A stretch of DNA of 64,000 nt, taken from Thelonectria olida (lineage: Eukaryota > Ascomycota > Sordariomycetes > Hypocreales > Nectriaceae). Shown here in pieces: positions 32,455 to 44,468 of the stretch (within the stretch, counting starts at the first letter, position 1; each line of letters begins with the position of its first letter). The notes under the pieces were generated by a model. The model saw only the letters and a list, made by a program, of their open reading frames with translations. It was not told where the DNA came from and ran no database searches. A program made the position numbers and the translations under genes. The stretch is from positions 186,001 through 250,000 of the forward strand of contig JAGPYM010000021.1 in assembly GCA_020736575.1 (NCBI GenBank), given 5' to 3'.

Positions 32455-34743
32455 CTAGGCACCCCTTTGTTGTTGGGGAGGTGACTGACTGCCATCAGGA
32501 CTCGTCGTCTGGGGTGTGCGTATTGGGGACCTCTCTGTTGACCTCTCTGTTGATACATCCATGGAGCGGGTTGTAGAGGCTAGTGAGCTGAGCTCGTTAG
32601 GCGTGATTATGGGCAATATACCGACGCGATAGCTCCGGGGTGCCGTCGTAAGATCAACTTCATCGCTATTGCTCTGTTCGCCTCCACGGGGGAGCTCCAG
32701 GCCGGTGTCAGGATTCTCTTGCCCTCCTGAAATACCTGCCAGGTCCTGGTTACGGTCCCCAAGTGCCGCTTTCGTGCTCTCCGCAATTGGTTTTTCCTTT
32801 GAAGAGCAAGCATATACCGCATCTTCCTTGCATTTCTGCAGTATATCTTGCAAGCCCCGGATAACCAGAGAGCCATTGCTTCGTTGTTCTTGGTTGACCA
32901 CCAACATTTCTCTGCCAATGAGTTTCAGAAAATCTCTCATGGCGTCAGAACACAGGCCGTGGTTTTGCAAGCCTTCGATCCACTGCACTGGTCAGTTGCT
33001 AAGCGCGGTAGTATCGAGCTCCCGACTCACTTGTTTGACCGTGTCCTTGACCATTGCTTGAGATGGGCCCTTGCTTGTGGTCCCAGAGGAGGCCTGGGAA
33101 CAGGAATCATCCTCCAGGTAATAAAACGTATCACTCGCGTAGTTCTGGTGCCTGGGATGCACCCAATCCTCATCTGTTCTGTTTCTAGAGAACTCCTTGA
33201 CGCACTTGGCGTCTCGTCGTAGAAATACAGAGGCATGCTCGAGAAAGACGCATCCCAGTGCCCAGATGTCGTACTTGGACCCGACGCGGCCGTTCACATC
33301 ACTCTCGGGAGCCTTGTAAGTCTGTGTGTATCCTGCAACACCGGCCCACGGCGCTTGGGACTTGGATTGCGTCGTGTGGAATTCTGTAAGACCTAGATCG
33401 GCGATGATTAGGTGGTCCTGCTTTTCTCGATAATTCTTAAACCAAAGAATGTTTTGTGGCTTGATATCGCTATGGCGCCCATGTCGTTGGTCGAGTAAGA
33501 ACCGCTTCATTTCCTCCTTAAATAAGGTAGTATAAGACGAATGGAGGTTGTGGAGGCTGTCTAGGCTTCTCGATATACCGAGACACTGTTGGAAAAACCA
33601 GCAGACATCGTCAGGCATCGACGGCTCATATCGCAGCGAGATCTCCTCCCATAAGTCGGTAAGATCCCCGTCGGCCCATTCGAAAACAAGGTAGTAGAGG
33701 TCTGCGCGACGGAATGAGAAAAGAAGTTGTTGCAGATGATCACGGTTCTTTGGCTCGCGGATGACGAGCCGTTTGGCGAGCGAGTCCGCTTCGCCGGGGT
33801 GCTCTACTGGGTCGTGGCGAATCGTCTTGACAGCGAAATACGCTGGCTTCTGGAATTCACCTCGATACCACAGGTGCGACGGCTCAATCTCGACCTTGGT
33901 GATTTTTCCAAAGCCCCCGTACCTCGACACGGGAGGTTTGCAGTTCAGGAAAGGGAGAACGAAGTCTCCAGGAAGTCGGAAGTGGTCCACCAGTTCCTCG
34001 TCGGTCTTGATGCTGCAAAAGAGACTGCAGAGTTGCATCTGCTTGGCCACAAAGAACTCCGCCTGGCAGTACTTCCACTTGCACTTGGAGAGAGAAGTAA
34101 GCTCTGTGTTATATCGATCGTACAATCGCGGCCGTAAGGTACTGCGGTCGAATTCAAGCTTGAAAGGGAGCCGGTCGTCTGTTACCTGGTCTCCAATGAA
34201 GTGCTCGAGAAATTCAAGACATTGAATGAGTAGCAATGTGCCCATAATCTTCAGTCTTTTTGGCCGGTAGTGGTCCTCGGCGTCGTAGATCTTATTAGCG
34301 AATCGCCCGAGGTCCTCTTTCGAGAATTGCTGCGTCAATAACTTGTCAACATTGCTCGGGCTCAGAATCTTGCGAAGCTGTCCTAATGGGAGAAAGGATT
34401 GCCTCTCTGTGGGATCTATTGCAGGCTTGACGCATGCATCCAGCAGAGTCGCCCAGGCGGAATTGAGCTCAACGTTGACAGCTGGGGCGTCTTCCACATT
34501 GGCTGATTCCTCGTGGTACTTGAGATACTCAATCCAGGATTCATGGCCCATATCATCGACTGTCTGAAATGACGTGGCACTCTCTGGTTCTAAGCTTGGT
34601 GAGCGCCCATCTGGTGTCCCATCATAGTGGGGCTTCAAGCTGTTGTTGGGGCTTCTCGGTTCCCGTCTATTTTTCACAGTGTCAACCAGCTCATTAATTT
34701 CGTGGACATTGATGAGCGGGTTTGAAGGGATCTGGTCTGGCAT
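32455..34743 (-). CDS. Atypical protein kinase 1 (fungal-specific, HSD/DLG motifs)
   Basis: A 746-residue protein of two exons (34743-33031 and 32982-32455, 48-nt intron). An N-terminal region of about 270 residues without known motifs, with a conserved-looking block, is followed by a kinase fold. Its features are a glycine loop (YGGFGKITKVEIEPSHLWYR), the VAIK-equivalent Lys in YFAVKTIRHD, a catalytic loop GRHSDIKPQNIL (HSD in place of HRD, but D, K and N kept), DLG in place of DFG, an APE equivalent in YKAPESD and DIWALGCVFLEH. The C-terminal 150 residues are Ser/Thr-rich and probably disordered. Catalysis is plausible because the key Asp/Lys/Asn remain. The annotated start is the first ATG; the frame is open further upstream without one. 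It is related to the kinase at 38493-40328. Confidence 0.78.
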
Positions 34744-35587
34744 CGGACTTGGTGAGTACTGGGTGTTATCGACCCGGAGCTGCACAAGGCATGAACATCG
34801 TGGTTAAGCGTCGAAATCTCCGCACTCTAGACATTTTTAATGAGATGGCCATGGTGGTTTATCAGGTTTTGTACAAACGCAGCTCCGGCCATCCCGCAAT
34901 GGACCCGGCCATTTGCACTTCTCAGCCTGATCAATAAATATCTCAATTGAGACTCGTCTACCAAGCGTCTATCTTCAGCCGCTGCATCAGCCCTAGCCGA
35001 GATAATCACCTTCTGCATGGTGCCGACTAGCATAGGTGAGAATAGATTGCAAGCAACCTTAGGCTCGATAAGGCTACAGAGACGGACCGAGGGAGTCGGC
35101 ACGCAGTAATCGCCATTTAATTTGTATTGTTAAGGTGTATATAGTTAAACTAACTTCCCAGTAGTTGTTGCCCATCTCATTGGCGCGCCACTTTCTGCCA
35201 TCCGCATCATGAATGGCGGTCGGGTTGGCCGTGTCCTTGCCCAGTAGTGACCAATTCTATGAGGACTCGGCTCCCGTCTCATTTCAAGCCCAGCTGAACC
35301 AGGATCGGCCGACTGAAGGAAAACGCCAAGGTAGCCTGCTTCCGTTAGCCCTGAAGTTGCACATTGATGCGTCAGGCGACGGCCGCCTCGTTGCCTCGAT
35401 CGCATCGCCTCCCTCGCCACTTTGCCTCGTTTCAAGCCTCCACAGCCACTCCTGCTGCCTGGCACAGGCCTGGGCCTCCCTTTGCTTTAAATGTTTTCCA
35501 TTTCATGTTTCTTCCGGGCCTCATCAGCACCCAAGATCTCAGACTCATCTCGTCTTCTCTCAGACCGGCAGTTCACTAGCATCCATC
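34744..35587. other. Intergenic, divergent promoter of kinase 1 and small gene
   Basis: 844 bp; no independent gene is supported. Pyrimidine-rich just upstream of 35588, as is common in fungal promoters. Confidence 0.45.
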
Positions 35588-35818
35588 ATGACGACTGCAA
35601 TTCATAACCATACGCAAACGAACGTCAGCCCTACCTACGAGACTATTCAGATCAACGCCAGACATGTGAGCCCACAGCAGCTTCTGCATGTCTTGGCGCA
35701 GCGGTTACCGACGGACAAGTTCTCCGTCGAGATGCAACAGGACGTGTACACTATCCGCTGGGACCGAGACTACCTGGGCAGTGGAAGACAACAAGAAGCA
35801 ACATCAACATCACATTAA
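35588..35818 (+). CDS. Small hypothetical protein (76 aa)
   Basis: I do not recognise this family. One exon reads MTTAIHNHTQTNVSPTYETI, then QINARHVSPQQLLHVLAQRL, then PTDKFSVEMQQDVYTIRW and a short Ser/Thr tail. The middle predicts a helix followed by two strands, so a small folded domain is likely, with a disordered N-terminus. There is no signal or membrane segment. The pyrimidine-rich leader ending CATCATG and the compact frame make it look like a real gene. It lies between kinase 1 and the HET-domain gene, and is the only plus-strand gene in the kinase-HET part of the island. Confidence 0.4.
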   Translation: MTTAIHNHTQTNVSPTYETIQINARHVSPQQLLHVLAQRLPTDKFSVEMQQDVYTIRWDRDYLGSGRQQEATSTSH

Positions 35819-36338
35819 ATCAGCTCTTGAGCAGCGTCAAGAGCGAAATACCGGGCCAATCCTGGAAACCGGCTCTGAGCACATGGTTTGCACTAAATCG
35901 TTCATCACTTCTGCGACAAGATCAAGAAACCACACCTACTCTCCCTTGGAGATCATATTGTGAGGGCTTGTTTACTGGGGTATTTTAGAAGGTGTTATTG
36001 TGATGGTGATCGCCGCGCATTGGAGCGTCTGGGCCGCGATAAGAATGGAGGCATCTCTCTTTCTAGGTTTTATCAAGCGTTTGGCCATTTTTACCAGTAT
36101 TTTTGAGCATACTTCTTCATCTTGGCCTGATTATTTGGATTATTCACTCCTTTATTTGTTATGTATTTGCGGTTGTGACCAATTGCAGGATAAGAGCCGA
36201 TTTTCGTCTGGATTTCTTTGCTAGTTGGCCTGTCTGTGGCAGAGCTCCCATTATCAGATTATTCGCAGGACTCTGAGATATAACAATAGGTGTGCTGAGC
36301 CATATAATTCCAAGTCGATTCAAACGAACTACACAGGG
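35819..36338. other. Intergenic
   Basis: 520 bp between the small gene and the HET-domain stop; convergent 3' flanks, nothing recognised. Confidence 0.5.
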
Positions 36339-38485
36339 TTAGGAGATCTCGACATATTCCCCATTTGATCCCACATTCTGTTCCAATAGCCAGGCCACGC
36401 CCGCTCGAACAAATTCCTTCTTACCCCCCGACTTGCCCTCTACACGTGCGACGAGGAGAACATAGTGTGTGATTTCGTCTCGTGATTGTCGGCGTTTGTC
36501 CTTGCCAATGACCACCCCCCGCAAATTCGTAATCGGTATCTGATGCTGCTCATCAAGCTTGACCCTATGTAGGAGGTCAACCCGGTCCAGCGTAAGCTCC
36601 CTCGCGAATGCCTTCAAAGTTGACCCGCTGGTGGTATCCGAATTCTTTGTTTCGAATGGAGACGCGTATTCATCGGTCCAATCAACGCCGTCGAATGGCA
36701 CATGCATGTACGTGATCGGACCCTCGTAAGCCATCCAAGACCAAGACGGAGTTTTGCGGGATTTGGGGTATGGAATTCGAGCTAGAAAAGTATCATCTGG
36801 TCGACACCACAGCAAGCTACGCTGCAAATACTCGTGAATGATACCCGATTCGCCGCGTGTCTTGAAGACTTCGAGAAGTCGCTGCTCGAGACCGAGTATA
36901 GCCACCGAGCGGTCAGATATCCTAGTAAGGGCAAGTCTGGAGTACCTCTGATAAAGATCCTGGAACAACGTGATTCTGCCCCCTTTGTAGTACTTGAGAA
37001 TGGACTTGGGAAAGTTTGAGTCTCCAAACAGGGTCGCTTTGGGGCTGCATAAACATCTCAGTTACATCCGAACAGCTAAACGATGAGGAGAACAAAACAT
37101 ACTTGTTAAGTTTGAAGAGGCGTTCACAATGTACACCTTTGCCGCATTCCCAGTAGACTTGTGTCTTAGTGAAGTGCAGAGTCCGTCGGGAGAGAGCGCG
37201 CTCTTGGAGCACCCACCCACGCGTGTTCAGCCTTGCCAGTTCTACGTCTTGGTGATAATCCTCCATGAACTCTGATATCTGAAGCGTTCCTTCGTCGGCA
37301 GTTTTGAAAGTGGCGGAAAGTGGTGGGCTCGCCTGACGAGCGAGAAACCCCTCATTTGACGAGGCTGCTGAGGTGGCCATAATGGTGCAATATGCATTGC
37401 TAAATACCAGGCCCATTCGACCAGCTTCGCGTTCCCAGTCCTCCGGATCGTCTTGAATAATACACAATGAGTCGATCCAGAGATAGGAGGCCCCAAGCCC
37501 CCTTGCCACTTTGACGGCATCCTGGAAGTTCAGAGGGAGGAGATTGATTGGGATCTCTTTGCGGAGCGCCTCGAAGTTGCTCTTCAAAGTACGCAGCGTG
37601 GGACCATTGCCCCAACAGTGGCTGAGTGCGAGATAACGCACGAAGGAAGATGCTTGGGCGACTTCTAAGTGTATTTGAGAGTCGCCCACGTATATGAGCC
37701 GAGTCGGCATTTGCAGAGTGCCATCGCCTAGGTATGTCTCGGGCCCGTGACCGTGCTCAGAATCACATAGTTGGAGCCACTGACGAATGAGTTGATACTG
37801 ACGGGGGCTATCCGGAAGCGGCAGCGTTGGATATCCGACTTGGGCAAATTCGAGCTGTGGTGATTTGCCATCTAAACCAGCCGTTAGCCCTTTAGTTATG
37901 GGTGAGCTTCAGCCATTTCGTACCAGGATCAGCAAAGAGCGACAAGATCGGTCGGTTGTCAGGCTCAGTCATGTTCATGGTTGAGGCTCGCCGAACGCAG
38001 TGCAGTTGCTCACGTTCGCCAAGTCCCAGCCCTTTTGAGACGGTGTGCAGCAGCTTGCATAGATCGCATTGAGAAGACCTCGCCGCAAAATTGCCCACCA
38101 CCTCTGAGATTGTGAATTGAGGTTCCCAGATGCGGAATGTTGAGCACACATCGCATAGTTGACTTCTTTCTCTTGGGGTTGCTCTGCCAACTCGGGAGAA
38201 GAATGACTGTGCAAACTCATTGTCGGTACGAACTGTCCAGTGGTCTCGTAATTTGGCGTTTTGCTAGTTCGGTCAGCACTGATACAGAAATAGGCCTGCC
38301 GGGGATGGCAGATTGATGGCAAGCATACGCGCTGTAGAGAAGCCGTCAGTATTATTGATAGCAAGAGGGGTTTCCATCTGGCTACCAACCGTCTAGAAAG
38401 TGGTCAGCTTTTAGGCACGTGTAGCTTGTAGGCAGACAAGCCTATTTACTTACATTCTATATCCCGGGTTCGTTAGCTCTGCCAT
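36339..38485 (-). CDS. HET-domain protein (heterokaryon incompatibility type)
   Basis: A 636-residue HET-domain protein. Five exons join in phase: 38485-38454, 38392-38329, 38263-37924, 37871-37103, 37044-36339. An N-terminal block with QLCDVCSTFRIW and CDLCKLLHTV is followed by the HET domain: FVRYLALSHCWGNGPTLRTL, NFQDAVKVARGLGASYLWID, SLCIIQDDPEDWEREAGRMG, VFSNAYCTIMATSAASSNEG and RGWVLQERALSRRTLHFTK. The C-terminal third is the variable recognition/regulatory part. HET domains are related to TIR-like folds and trigger programmed cell death on non-self recognition in several fungi; that role is inferred here from family. The start ATG lies only 7 bp beyond the stop of kinase 2, so the 5' model is the least certain part. 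Confidence 0.83.
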
Positions 38486-38492
38486 CCTGGAC

Positions 38493-40328
38493 CTACCCAA
38501 TATCTTGAGTTATAACTGACGTACTGCGTGCGCCCTTTTAGTCATCTTGTTCAACTCAACACATGATATTCCGATGAGCTTACGTTCTGGGCTTCTGCCG
38601 TGTCTAGGGGAGGCATACTAGTCAAGACGCTGCCACTGGTTAATTGTCCCACGGCGGCAGTGTCGGGGACGCCGGCGGTTTCGTCACTTGGTCCCGAAAC
38701 CCGCTGCACTTCCAGAGGGGTGACAAGGGACTGCTCACCTGCCAGGTCTGTTGGCTGTTCAGTTCTACGTAACAAGACGTAAGAATCATGGTCAAATTTG
38801 CGTACCTAGTATGGCATTCATTCTTGCATGCACTTCCGATGCCGTTAGACGTCTATCCCAGTTGGTGAGCAGCATCTCTTTCTCGATTAGCTTCAGAACT
38901 TCGTTGAGGACGGGGTGGTTGATTTTCTCCTTCAGCTTTTCGATCCAGTCCTTTGCCTCAGGAGAGAGATGATAGGACTTGTTTCCACCCTTGCTTCCAT
39001 CCTTACTTCCGTTCTTAAACTCCCAGAAGCGTCTCAAGGGTCCCATTTCAGTTTCGTATTCCTTGAGCCGCTTTTGCCCCAGTACAGCCCAGATGAGGAA
39101 CTCGACAAAGACGCAGCCCAGAGACCAAATGTCGAATCTGCGCGATAGCTTTCCGTCGCCGGTCCCTTCCACCAACTGCCTGCGTCTCTCGCTGTGTTGT
39201 GGATCAAACTCGGGGGGCAGTATCGCTCGGTTGTGTGCTTGGCCGTAGTTCCGTCAGGCCGTCTGCTGGTCACCAGAATGTGGAACTTGGAGAGACCCAC
39301 GTCAGTGATTTTCAGAGTGCCTCTCTTCGTGTTGTCAAAGAAGTGGAGGATGTTCTCTGGTTTCAAGTCGCTGTGTCGACAGTTCTTCGCCGCCAAAGAT
39401 GCCAAGGCACCACAAAGTCCCGTCATCTGCTCCAGCATCCAGCCGGATGTAGCTGCGTAATCTGTTGGGTCCTTCTTCCAAAAGTCCCGTAAGTTCCCTC
39501 CATCTGCCCACGGGAAGAAGAATGATGCCACCTTTTCGCCTTGAATACAGATAACGGCTGGTTTGATCAGATGGGGGTGATCCAACCCCCTCAAGGCGAC
39601 CAGATTTTTCCTCTCTTTGTCAAGGTACTTCTGTTGGTCGTCCATATCCTTGAGCTGTTTTAGAGCCAAGTAGCCAGTCTGTCAACCTGTCAGTATTGGT
39701 ATTGGGTTATGGTCTTTGTCACTCAACTAACCTTCCCCTCGATGTGAGAGGGATGTACCTTGACCTTCCGCACCGAGCTAAATCCAGATTGTTGGGATTT
39801 CCCTTCTTCAATCAGTGGTAAGGGAATTTCCGGCTTCAGCTCATATTCAAACCTGCTACTCTGGAACATGGGAGCCATGAATGACCATTGCTTGAACACA
39901 AACACCGGAGCGGCGTCGTTCTTTTTGAAGAATTCGATGCATTTTGGCGGCTCTCGGGCGCTGTCGGCCATCATCTTCTTTAGATCACGATCATAGCGCT
40001 CTATGATAGGTAGGTCATCATCCGAAAAGTCTGTCGACGAGAGGTCGGCAATAAGGTGACTCTTCTCACACCTGACCAAAATGAGGAACACTTTCTTGGC
40101 AGGGCGTTGAAGTATGTAGTTGAGGTGATGATGGATATCCTCAGGCTGGAGCTGGAGATCTGGATCCTGCAACACCTCCTTGATGCGTGCTTCACTGGTA
40201 AAAGCATTGATGTCGGCGATTGGCAGGAACTCTGGCTTGCCCTTTAATGCATCCATAATGTCGCCGAACAAGTTCCGTGCCGGTCCCATAGACGGGGCAT
40301 CTGACTTGGTTGCACCCGTTGAGGTCAT
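38493..40328 (-). CDS. Atypical protein kinase 2 (HSD motif), with apparent 1-nt frameshift
   Basis: Paralogue of kinase 1. Exons: 40328-39732, 39678-38806, 38747-38584, 38534-38493. The N-terminal 190 residues are followed by a glycine-loop region (SGFSSVRKVKVHPSHIEGK), Lys in YLALKQLKD, catalytic loop CRHSDLKPENIL, DVG for DFG, and FDIWSLGCVFVEFLIW. In the sequence as given, the frame breaks in the activation segment at a run of six G (39212-39217; C on the coding strand). The kinase continues in the next frame (PEFDPQHSERRRQ), so one C appears missing. With that base the model would be 558 residues; without it, the protein stops at about 39034. The C-terminal exons carry a low-complexity tail (DLAGEQSLVTPLEVQRVSG). 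The stop lies 7 bp before the HET gene's ATG. Confidence 0.68.
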
Positions 40329-41218
40329 GTCTGCAGTGTGGAAGCAGGCAGTGTCGGAATCGGAGAAGAAGCTGACGTGTACTAACTAGTTCTTCGGTGA
40401 TTGAAGCCCTCTTAATTATTATCGTTACGGTAGCTGGACTTTTTGAGGTTAAATGACTCTCGAGGGTGTAGAAAACTTGAAAGCCCAGCTGCACCGAAAA
40501 CAACGCAGTGAGTCTGGCTAAGGACATTGGGCAACGGTGGCTTAGAAACGTGGCAGGCCCAACGGTTGCCTTACATGAGTTCCACGTTGTTTGAATGGAC
40601 CAGAGGGCGACATCTGACTTGAATATGCATGGTTGGCTGAGTTGGGTTGAGGATGTGGTGGGCCTTTCGTGCTGCACTGCATAATATGATTCTCAGTTGC
40701 ACATTATGCATCCTTCAATACGTAATGCTGTGTCCAGAACAAGCTGCCTACTTAACTATCTTAGTCATGGGACTTGAAAGATCAGGTCATTTATCCCTCA
40801 GCCGAAACTCAAAGGAAAGCTGCCTTATCAGCTGAGCCCCAGGCGTAAGCCCAGTTACCGCGGCAAGGCTTTCTGGCCTTGCATCTCAAGTGTCCATTGG
40901 CGGGTGTGCTGACTGCAGACGCCGTCATACTGCGTATGCAATTGGCTGCCTTCGACACCGAGTCTTCACTGGCCGAACTTGGCCATTTTTGAGGCCCGCA
41001 GGCGATATCGAATGGGTGCAGGTCTGATAGATTCATTCAGTCCAGGTTTGAGGGGCAAGTGCCGGGGATAGAACCAACATGGGCTGCACCGCCGGTTGCA
41101 ACGATAATGTCAGTAGGGAGTTGAGGACAGACGAGCCTGGCGGCAATGAATGCCACTACACGACAAGTCCAAATGACCTCTTATTAACTATACTCGCCGC
41201 CAGCTCCGTCTTTGTGTT
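40329..41218. other. Intergenic
   Basis: 890 bp between the kinase 2 start and the NACHT gene's stop; no supported gene. Confidence 0.5.
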
Positions 41219-44200
41219 TCATTGCCTCTCTGTATATCTCACACGTTTTGATACAGGTTCCATTGTCATTTCTCTGCCCGCCAGTCGTGTGGTCTTCCTG
41301 GATGGGCTCGCTGTTGACCTGATCAACTGATCACACATATCTCCCGGAAAGGCATCTCGAATTGCGGCCATCAGCTTCTTCAATTCGCTTTCGTTTCCAG
41401 CCAAGTAGCATATCAACTTCTGGCAGGTCGAAAACAGAAGCCTTGATCCTCCTGTTCTTATCCTGACCTTAGCCAGAATCGAGCAAAACATGGCCAGTAA
41501 CGGAGAGTCTGGGCTGGGCCCGCTACCTTTGTTTGCAGCCAAGCCAAACCTCGCACCGCAGCGATAGAAGACGTCTAGCGTTTGGGGGTAGCTTTGAAAA
41601 AAGCTTCGGTGTTCCTGAGTGCTGCTAAAGAATGTTGGTTCTCGTACGAATGTCGATAAGAGGTAGGCGGTGAATACAGTTTGTTGGCAATCATCCAAGA
41701 TTTCTCCCATTTGAGCGCAGGGGGCCCGCCCCCCAAAAAACCACACCAATTGAAAATACCGCCTTCATTGGGATTCGCTCCATGAGAGAGCAGGACGCTA
41801 AAAAGTCCGCTTTCTGTAACGGCGCAGAATCTGTCCCGTCCATCTCGTGACGCAGGCAGAAGCCTAGATGCGAATTGAGACCAGGCTGTACAAGAGTGGC
41901 CGTCGGATTGCCTTTGGGACTCGGAATTTGGGTCTTCTCCATGTTCAAGCAGTATATCGATGGTCCGCAGGCATGGCAGCGGGTGAAAGGGTGATGAAGC
42001 ATTCCTTATAGGGGCAAGAGCTGCAAAGAGGGGCGAATCAGAAAAAGGGCTGAAGTATGCTGGATCTTCCTGAATCTTCTTCTCGATGTAGAATGAAAGC
42101 TCATGTTTAAGAACCTCCTCCCTGAAAAGCAGTCGTTTGTCTTTCAGGTCATCAATGCCACGCACGGTGACTTGTGAGCTTTGCAAGAGCATCACAGTAG
42201 CCCGCTCATATTCGTCCAGTAAGAGACAAATCTTGGTGCGATTCAGTGGTGTGTCATCCGTTCTGGCTGCCTCGGCTACTGAGAAAAGTGCCTCATGTAG
42301 ATGGGGAATAAATATGCCACCATTCTCACCGAGCCCCTGCCTTATGATCCCTGGTATGATTGGGTTGTCCGAGGAAAAGGATTTCAGAGAGGCAAGGTAC
42401 GACTCCGAGATGTAGTAAAAGATGTTTACACAGAGTTTGCTTTCCAGGTATTGGCTCATGTTCTGTGCGAGGAGAAAGTCTTGGACCGTGCGATGTAGAA
42501 ACTCAACTCGGCCGTTCCTGACCTCAAGAAGACCCTTAGTTCTCGCGTTTAATCTTCGGGACGTTTGTTCTCGCTGCCTGGTCAACTGACTGGGAGATTG
42601 CAGCTGTACAGGACAGCGAAAGGCATGGTTTGAATCCTCCAACTGTTTCTCTAGATGCCAGTAGAGGTCGACTGAAAGTGGATTGCTCGCATGTAGAGTC
42701 ATTTGCAACATTCCAGACATCTTGAGATGATACACTGGATCAATGGTTTCAAGCATGTGTCTGAAGAGCTGCTCAAGATCTCTCGGTAGCCTGATGAGCT
42801 TCCTCCACATGTCGCTTTGTGTGTCATCGTTTGATAACCCTTCCCTCAGAGACCTCGTTACGAGGAAAGCCCAGAGAAACACCCCTTCAGCTCGATTTGC
42901 CACCTCTTTCACGAGCTTCTTTCTTTCCAACAAGCTCATATCAATGCTATTGGTAGTCCATCTAGGATGCACTTGAAGCTGATCTGTGACAAACTTCTCG
43001 ATATCGGCTCTTGTGAGCTCGTGAACAAGGAGTTTCTTGAGAGGGTTAGGTCCAAAGGCGTCCGCAAAGACATTCCATGGCCGGCTAGACACGCAGAGTT
43101 TGATGTGAACAGACTTTGAAATCTCGAGCAGAATTTCACAAAGCTCCAAAGGATCGCCTTCGAACTCATCAAGTCCATCAATGAAGAAGCAGATTTTCAT
43201 AGAGAGATCGGTGGCAGTACTGATACTGCGCAAGACTCCTGAGAGCTCAGCCAATGTCCACGCCTCCATTAGAGGGCCTGACGACAGAGAGCTTCCTTTC
43301 TGGGCGCATTCCCAGCGGTGAGGTACCAATCTGGGTATTACCGACGGGGCTTGGCGGAAGATGTCGTGGAGTAGAGACTGCAATAGGCCTTGCTGGGACT
43401 TTTGCATCATTGTGCCAGAGCCCCAGAAATAGTGAGCCGCAACTGTGACATTCCTGGGGTTTGCCCACTCGTTCAGCGACTCTATGGTGCGAGAGTGACC
43501 GGTGATGAACTTCATCAGAGTGGACTTTCCAGACCCTGCCTTTCCCGAAACCCAGAAGATGCCATCCCCGGTCTCGATCCAGTCGCGCAAGTTGGAGTGT
43601 GTGGAACTGAAAGCCCAGGAGAAAGTGTCCTTGTGAGCGATAGGGATAGCTTCGTGACGGATTGGTCGATAAGTATAGTTCAAGCTGTCAATGATGCTTT
43701 TCTCTGATGAGAGTTGTTGCTCGATCAAGGCATGCTCTGAGAGCCTCTTCATCAGAACCTGCAGCTGGGCAGGCGATAACGGCGGGCCTTCCTTGTCAGA
43801 AGTGTTGCCAGCGTTGGTTCAAGTCCTGCAGCAAATCTGTCAAAGCATTTATTTTGACGGTTTGGTCCACGCTGCGTTGACTGCTGTCCGCTTCCAAGGA
43901 ACGTAGCGTCTCGGTAAGCTTGCACATCTGAGAACTTGGCGAGGGCAAGTTAGCTGTTTTCCTCCATTCATGTGCAGGATGCGAAGGCGACTCACCTGAG
44001 TATTGCTCCAACATGAAGAGACATCTGCCTCTGGGTTCGCTCCAGCCGGGCTTCGATGGCAGCAATCTTGCCCTTGGTCAGGGTGGCTTTGAATGCGGCC
44101 TTGACGCTCTTCCAGAGCCGGCGCTGACCATTTGGGCCTCTGGCAGCTTGGAGAGCACCAAGGATGTCTTTGCAGTCCTTCCTGCAGAAGATGGCAAGAT

Positions 44201-44468
44201 CTTGTATGGCCACATGATCTTGCGATGATGACTGTGACAAGACTGAGATGGACAGAGACGGTTGAGCCACAGGACCAGTCTGCTCCTGGCGTTCCAGCTG
44301 CGCGATGAGTCCAGTCAGGCTGTTGCAAATATCTTCAAGTTCCAAATTCTCAATAGTGGCTCCGTCTGCTGAGTTGTAGATGTTCTTTGTGGTGGAAATG
44401 AGCTTGGCGGCAAAATCCACAAAGGTGAGCACGCCGCTGGCGATGCCTAGCGCAGAGACAGGGTCCAT
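41219..44468 (-). CDS. NACHT-domain STAND protein (fungal NLR-like), with apparent late 1-nt frameshift
   Basis: A predicted signal-transducing NTPase. Exon 1 (44468-43996) encodes MDPVSALGIASGVLTFVDFA, the N-terminus common to fungal NACHT proteins. Exon 2 starts at 43934 (S-S-Q-M-C-K). The next junction is uncertain: a 67-nt intron 43858-43792 (weak GTCAAA donor) keeps the frame; otherwise there is a frameshift. Then FSWAFSSTHSNLRDWIETGD, Walker A WVSGKAGSGKSTLMKF, Walker B ICFFIDGLDEFEG, sensor KLCVSSRPWNVF, and a winged-helix-like part ending VEFLHRTVQDFLL. The C-terminus has two ankyrin-like pieces (IDILLEHGEDPN, VLLSHGANPNEGG). The frame is lost at the C6A6 tract 41729-41740. One more base restores a tail of about 170 residues ending MEPVSKRVRYTERQ. 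Uncorrected, the frame stops at 41575. Full length would be about 1040 residues. Confidence 0.75.

Noticed and set aside
38455..38485. Alternative HET start at a downstream ATG (38377)
   Set aside because: That frame closes after the next junction, whereas the 38485 ATG keeps phase through both introns into QLCDVC and the HET domain.
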